From contig NZ_JAEMGS010000009.1 of the NCBI RefSeq assembly GCF_017309075.1, forward strand, positions 1-64,000: a DNA stretch of 64,000 nucleotides. Direction: 5' to 3'. Shown here one piece after another: positions 60,420 to 64,000 of the stretch. How positions within the stretch are numbered: the first letter of the stretch is position 1; each line of letters starts with the position of its first letter. Position numbers and translations under genes: made by a program. Source of the stretch: Motiliproteus sp. SC1-56. Lineage in GTDB: Bacteria; Pseudomonadota; Gammaproteobacteria; Pseudomonadales; Balneatricaceae. The notes under the pieces are model-generated. The model was not told the origin of the DNA and ran no database searches. It was given only the letters and a program-made list of their open reading frames with translations.

Positions 60420-60484
60420 TTCGCTTCCCGCCTATTCATAACCCCGTTTAACTCAAGGGGTTTACTCCGCCCGAATACCTGGCG

Positions 60485-61189
60485 CTAAAATCCATCGTCC
60501 TCGTAGATGCGCTCCACCTTACCGTCATTAACCAAAAATTCACGTCGCTGTAAATACGCATCTCGTATAAAGGTGTAGCGATCCCCGCTAATCAGACGCT
60601 CCGCTTCCATTATTTGAGAGCGCTGATCGATGGTACGCAGCCCCAGCAGAAAATAACGCAACCCCTCATCGTCAAAATAGATAACAGAGTTGATATAGGC
60701 GTCCGGGATTCGCCCAATTCCATCGCGCAACGTGCTCGGCCCAAAGAATGGCAACACCAGATAGGGGCCACTCTTCACACCCCAGTACCCCAGGGCCTGT
60801 CCAAAATCCTCATCCTGTTTCGGCAACCCCAAAGGAGTCGCCACATCGAGAATTCCCCCAAGCCCAAGAACCGTATTGGCCGCAAGACGCGCACCATCCT
60901 GCGCCGCTCCGGCAAGTTTCAGCTGAAACAGGTTATTGAAGAGACTGTTAAAGTCGCCCAGATTGCCAAAGAAGTTGTGAACCCCCTTCTCCACCACGTC
61001 AGGCGTAACCGCTCGATAGCCCTTGGTGAGCGGCAGCAGCAGGTACTTGTCCAGCGTCTCATTGAAGGCGAACATACTGCGGTTGAAGCCCTCCCAGGGA
61101 TCAACCTCGGCTTGGGCCGCTACCGATTGGGAAAGCAGAACGACCCAAAGACAAAAAATGACTTTTCTAAAAACAACCACCGAAACCAC
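60485..61189 (-). CDS. mlaA: MlaA/VacJ-family outer-membrane lipid asymmetry protein
   Basis: This ~234-residue protein of the MlaA family removes misplaced phospholipids from the outer leaflet together with porins. Family motifs are EVDPWEGFNRSMFAFNETLD, LPLTKGYRAVTPDVVEKGV, VHNFFGNLGDFNSLFNNLFQ, TPLGLPKQDEDFGQALGYWG and GPYLVLPFFGPSTLRDGIG. A signal peptide (VIFCLWVVLLSQSVAAQ) is present, but no lipobox Cys follows it, so lipid anchoring as in E. coli is not evident. The start is uncertain between TTG 61207, GTG 61189 and GTG 61180; 61189 is shown because of the upstream GAAAGGG. A porin gene lies next door. Confidence 0.9.
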   Translation of the reverse strand: MVSVVVFRKVIFCLWVVLLSQSVAAQAEVDPWEGFNRSMFAFNETLDKYLLLPLTKGYRAVTPDVVEKGVHNFFGNLGDFNSLFNNLFQLKLAGAAQDGARLAANTVLGLGGILDVATPLGLPKQDEDFGQALGYWGVKSGPYLVLPFFGPSTLRDGIGRIPDAYINSVIYFDDEGLRYFLLGLRTIDQRSQIMEAERLISGDRYTFIRDAYLQRREFLVNDGKVERIYEDDGF

Positions 61190-61310
61190 AGCCCTTTCAG
61201 CCCACAATACCAGAGCGCATCATACCAAAAGTCACCGCAAGCTTCCCAGCAACCATCACCCTGGACCCGCTTCTCGCCAAGACCTTGGTCGCGGTTTTTT
61301 TGCAGGCAAT

Positions 61311-61338
61311 AAAAAAGGGTCCCCGAGGGGACCCTTTT
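61311..61338 (-). terminator. Intrinsic terminator of the porin gene
   Basis: AAAAGGGTCCCC - GA - GGGGACCCTTTT is a 12-bp palindrome preceded on the plus strand by two more A. On the minus strand the stem is followed by six T, 28 bases beyond the porin stop codon. Confidence 0.9.
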
Positions 61339-61365
61339 CGCTGGCATCAGCTTTTCTAAGAAAAC

Positions 61366-62337
61366 TTAGAAGTTCAGCTGGTATTCCAGAGTGGTCAGGT
61401 CTCCCTTCTCGTCGAACTGGGCAGTTTCCAGCTGAACCATAGCCTTGGAGCCCAGCTTGTAACGGGCACCGATGACGTAGCCTTCGTCGTCGCCGGCGTT
61501 GTCGAAGTCACGCTCGGTCCACTCGCCGTAAACGCTGGCCTTGCCGAAGGCGAAGCCGGCGCCAACCAGCCAACCTTCAACGTCCTGCACGTTGTTGTCG
61601 TAGTCGCGCTCCTGCCAGGAAGCACCCAGAGTCAGGGCGTCGATGCTGTAGTTAGCCTGAACAGAGATGATGTCGCCACCGTCTTTGCTGGTTTCGTCAT
61701 CGTCAGCGCCTTCGTAGTTGGCGTAGCCCAGACCCAGGTTCAGACCCATGATGCTGTAGTTGGCGCCGAATACGGCCACATCTACGTCGTCACCGTCTTT
61801 CTTCCCAGGCTTGCCGTTAGACAGGACGATATCCTCGCCGCCGCCCATGCTTGCGTCCATGGCGATACCGACTTCCAGCTCCAGACCACCCATGTTAGGC
61901 GTGGTGTAGACCAGGGCGTTGTTGATGTTGTCCTGCTGGTCGATGAAGGTAGCGTTGGCGCGGTTAGAGATAGACCAAACACCACGCTCAGCGGGGTTGT
62001 TCTGCAGACCGGCGGTCAGACGACCGAAGCCACCTTCCAGCCATGCGTTGGCCTTGTGAACTTCAGTTTCACCTTCAGAAGGATCAGAGGAGTCAGCGTT
62101 GGAGTTACCAGCCTTGAAACGCATTTCCATCTGGTAACCGGTTTCCAGGCCGTCGAAATCGTTGTCAGCAACGCCACGAACACCCAGGCCAACCTTGGTG
62201 GCGGCAACTTGCAGGTCAGAATCTTCGTCCGCGGTCAGACGAGTTTCCAGGTAGCCGTACAGAGTAGCGTCGGCCTGAGCAATCATCGGAGCAGTCATAG
62301 CGCCGGCAACAGCCAGAGCAATCAGTGACTTCTTCAT
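61366..62337 (-). CDS. Gram-negative general porin (OmpC/PhoE-like superfamily)
   Basis: This 323-residue outer-membrane beta barrel has a signal peptide (SLIALAVAGAMTAPMIAQA, mature start DATLYGYLETRL). The sequence is acidic and Asp/Gly-rich, with strands such as YQMEMRFKAGN, GRLTAGLQNNPAERGVWSIS and LNLGLGYANYEGADDDE. It ends in an aromatic residue (TLEYQLNF), the OMP insertion signal. AAGGGGAA precedes the ATG at 62337; the longer in-frame start at 62451 has none. Acidity and Asp-rich loops are common in porins of marine bacteria. It is flanked by its own terminator. Confidence 0.93.
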   Translation of the reverse strand: MKKSLIALAVAGAMTAPMIAQADATLYGYLETRLTADEDSDLQVAATKVGLGVRGVADNDFDGLETGYQMEMRFKAGNSNADSSDPSEGETEVHKANAWLEGGFGRLTAGLQNNPAERGVWSISNRANATFIDQQDNINNALVYTTPNMGGLELEVGIAMDASMGGGEDIVLSNGKPGKKDGDDVDVAVFGANYSIMGLNLGLGYANYEGADDDETSKDGGDIISVQANYSIDALTLGASWQERDYDNNVQDVEGWLVGAGFAFGKASVYGEWTERDFDNAGDDEGYVIGARYKLGSKAMVQLETAQFDEKGDLTTLEYQLNF

Positions 62338-62754
62338 TAAAGTTTCCCCTTCAGTTTTTAACATACTAGTAGTTAAAACGAACTTTCTTTTTAAAAGCCT
62401 TCCCTCGATCACCCGCCTGACGGGCCCATCTGAGAGATGGCTGAATTCCAATCGTTCTCAACTCTAACCCAGGCAAAACAAAAAATGTAGACCTGAGAAT
62501 AAAAAAACAGGTGCGTTTTCTTATTTTTTCTTGCGCTTTACTGATTACGCTCAATTAACCGCTTAAATTAAAGCCATCGAATGTACCCAGGCGCGCGTCA
62601 GTCGTTTTTTTATTCAACCGGATTAAAGCCAACAACGCTTTAATCCCCTTCCCTGGCACGCAATCACCGATTCGGCGATTCATTCGGGGACCTGGAAACC
62701 AAACTGCTCCAACCCCCAAAATGTCGACATTCAAGCATGATTTACCGGAGGGGG
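62338..62754 (-). promoter_or_regulatory. AT-rich leader and promoter region of the porin, and end of hrpA
   Basis: About 417 bases without a supported gene. On the minus strand two adjacent short hairpins occur about 90 bases before the porin ATG: CCATCT-GAG-AGATGG (62426-62440) and CCCG/CGGG (62412-62424). A perfect 10-bp stem GGATTAAAGC/GCTTTAATCC with a 7-base loop (62620-62646) lies about 110 bases past hrpA and may end its transcript. No -35/-10 pair was convincing. A 76-residue open frame (62555-62785) is not supported. Confidence 0.45.
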
Positions 62755-64000
62755 TCAAGACTCCCCGGTTTGGCAGGCGCGCCACTGTTTTTCAAGCCTT
62801 TTTTCGGACACAGGCCAAAGGGTCCCGAGCTTTTGCGCGAACAGTGATACTCGGTACTCCTCCAGCATCCAGCGGTAACGGTGCAGCTGGACATCGCTGC
62901 GCGCCCGGGCCTCCCCTCGCTCCAGTCGCTGTTGGTAGCGCTGCCAGAACCCCTGCAGTTGCTCGCTGAAAAAGCGCTGTTGGTTAAGGTTGCTCTTAAA
63001 CTTATCCAGGCGCTCCTCGATGGCCTCCAGGTATAAGGGGTAGCGGGCCAGGAAAGGCGCCGGGGTGGCGCTGACAAAGCCGGGGTAGATCAGTCCCGCC
63101 AGCTGTTGTTTGACGTCGTTAAGAACCGGTGCCCAGGCCAGTTCAATCCGACCGCCCAACTGTTTGCTCAGTTTCTGGTAGCGCTTGAGCAACCGGTTGA
63201 CCTCGAGGTCCAGGGCTTCAGCCTGCGGAATCAGTTCGCCGCGGCCCTGCTCGTAGACTTGGTCAAATTCAGCCTCGGTGCGGGGCAGCGAAGCATTTCC
63301 CTGGCCCGGCGCCAGCCCACCTTCGGGATTCACCAGAGGGTCTGCCGCTTCCTTTATATAGGTGCGCAGAAAAACGGCATCGAGCAGATCCTGCCAGAGC
63401 ACCTCCTTGCGCCCGGCCCCGGAGAAGAGCAAGGCGTTCTGCTCAAACTGCGGCATCCTTTTACGCAACTCGCGAAGCTGGGTTTTCTGGCGCATCTGCA
63501 GCAGGCGCACAACCCCCAGGCAATGCCCGGCACTGGCCTCCTCCGGCACGTCATAGAGTCTCAGGCACAGGGTTTCGCCATCGACCCAGAGCCCCGGGAA
63601 CGCCGGCACTTTCATTCCCGCCTGCTCCAGCTCCACCTGCGCCGGCAGGTCGCCGAAGTCCCAAGCTGTAATGTCGCGGCGTTCCCAGGGCGAATCAGCG
63701 ACCTCCAGGGTAGCGGTCGCCTCGGCACTGAAGCGCCGCTCCAACGCCTCCAGGTCCCGCCCCTGTCCCAGCAGCCGGCCATCACTGTCCAGCACCCGAA
63801 TATTGAACCGGTAATGGGGGTCCAGGGTGACCGCTTCCCAGACCTCTTCGGGAATCAGGACACCGGTCATCTTTCTCAGCTCCCGGCCCAGGACCACGGT
63901 CAGGGTTTCGTCTCCCGGGACGATCCGCTCTAACAGTGCATCCACATAATCCGGAATGGGCACGAAGTTCTTGCGCCACTGTTTGGGCAGTCCTTTGAGC
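62755..64000 (-). CDS. hrpA: ATP-dependent RNA helicase HrpA, C-terminal part (5' end outside window)
   Basis: The frame is open to the window end, so only the last ~414 residues are seen. LKGLPKQWRKNFVPIPDYVD matches the conserved segment of HrpA that precedes the C-terminal DUF3418 region. The rest, such as VEVADSPW-like EVADSPWERRDITAWDFGDL, LRLYDVPEEASAGHCLGVVR and FLARYPLYLEAIEERLDKFK, fits that region. The helicase core (DEAH, RecA folds) would lie outside. The GTG at 63963 is not a real start, because coding continues upstream of it. HrpA acts on RNA structures and stalled ribosomes in other bacteria. Confidence 0.9.
   Translation of the reverse strand, partial: LKGLPKQWRKNFVPIPDYVDALLERIVPGDETLTVVLGRELRKMTGVLIPEEVWEAVTLDPHYRFNIRVLDSDGRLLGQGRDLEALERRFSAEATATLEVADSPWERRDITAWDFGDLPAQVELEQAGMKVPAFPGLWVDGETLCLRLYDVPEEASAGHCLGVVRLLQMRQKTQLRELRKRMPQFEQNALLFSGAGRKEVLWQDLLDAVFLRTYIKEAADPLVNPEGGLAPGQGNASLPRTEAEFDQVYEQGRGELIPQAEALDLEVNRLLKRYQKLSKQLGGRIELAWAPVLNDVKQQLAGLIYPGFVSATPAPFLARYPLYLEAIEERLDKFKSNLNQQRFFSEQLQGFWQRYQQRLERGEARARSDVQLHRYRWMLEEYRVSLFAQKLGTLWPVSEKRLEKQWRACQTGES

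Noticed and set aside
62555-62785. 76-residue minus-strand frame between porin and hrpA
   Set aside because: It starts inside the end of hrpA, has no ribosome site, spans two hairpins and has no recognisable family.

Overview
The window reads as ordinary chromosome of a GC-rich, probably marine gammaproteobacterium of the Oceanospirillales/Pseudomonadales type. The evidence is a complete Na+-translocating NADH:quinone reductase operon with its maturation factors, a soluble transhydrogenase, and several gene neighbourhoods that, from memory, resemble Pseudomonas (mfd, gap, nqr, apbE, sth; fpr divergent from a LysR gene; dusA-tal and rssB/rssC/mlaA). No tRNA, rRNA, insertion sequence, prophage or CRISPR array was seen.

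Layout. 1-4963: the end of an RTX protein, a GT4 glycosyltransferase and a PrtD/HlyD type I secretion pair. 5.3-8.5 kb: an exported catalase-peroxidase and an exported ankyrin protein. 8.5-12 kb (minus): an ABC1/UbiB kinase-like protein, a CIA30-family protein and sthA. 12.1-19.3 kb (minus): nqrABCDEF-apbE-nqrM. Then gap (minus), and mfd with csiV (plus). 25.5-36 kb: small metabolic and stress genes (a BBE-type flavoprotein, ferredoxin-NADP reductase with a divergent LysR regulator, bacteriohemerythrin, CvfB, YtoQ, LysE, cold-shock protein, esterase, pdxH, peroxiredoxin-glutaredoxin hybrid) plus one candidate small RNA. 36.2-38.3 kb: dusA and tal.

38.3-58.7 kb looks accessory. It holds a sensor-type class III nucleotide cyclase with a small secreted protein, a four-gene peptide-type ABC importer, heptad-period minisatellites, an unusual ABC exporter, and divergent plus convergent runs of glycan genes (four glycosyltransferases, a histidine phosphatase, a NodB-like deacetylase). 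A second, membrane-bound class III cyclase, an HD-domain protein and a cyclic-nucleotide-binding protein follow. From 58.7 kb the conserved backbone resumes: STAS protein, PP2C phosphatase, mlaA, a porin, and the 3' part of hrpA running off the window.

The most promising undescribed system is the locus at 47.0-56.0 kb. An ABC exporter with a roughly 290-residue insertion in its ATPase domain sits beside four soluble-looking glycosyltransferases, a cytoplasmic phosphatase and a cytoplasmic CE4-like deacetylase. A nucleotide cyclase is divergent from the last glycosyltransferase operon. Its product and regulation are inferred only. Other leads are a promoter-terminator-bounded sRNA candidate at 25.5-25.7 kb and a strong Shine-Dalgarno placed before an ATC codon at the start of the importer operon. 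The three TTCCC-core heptad repeats and the PP2C phosphatase with a degenerate receiver domain are also worth a look.
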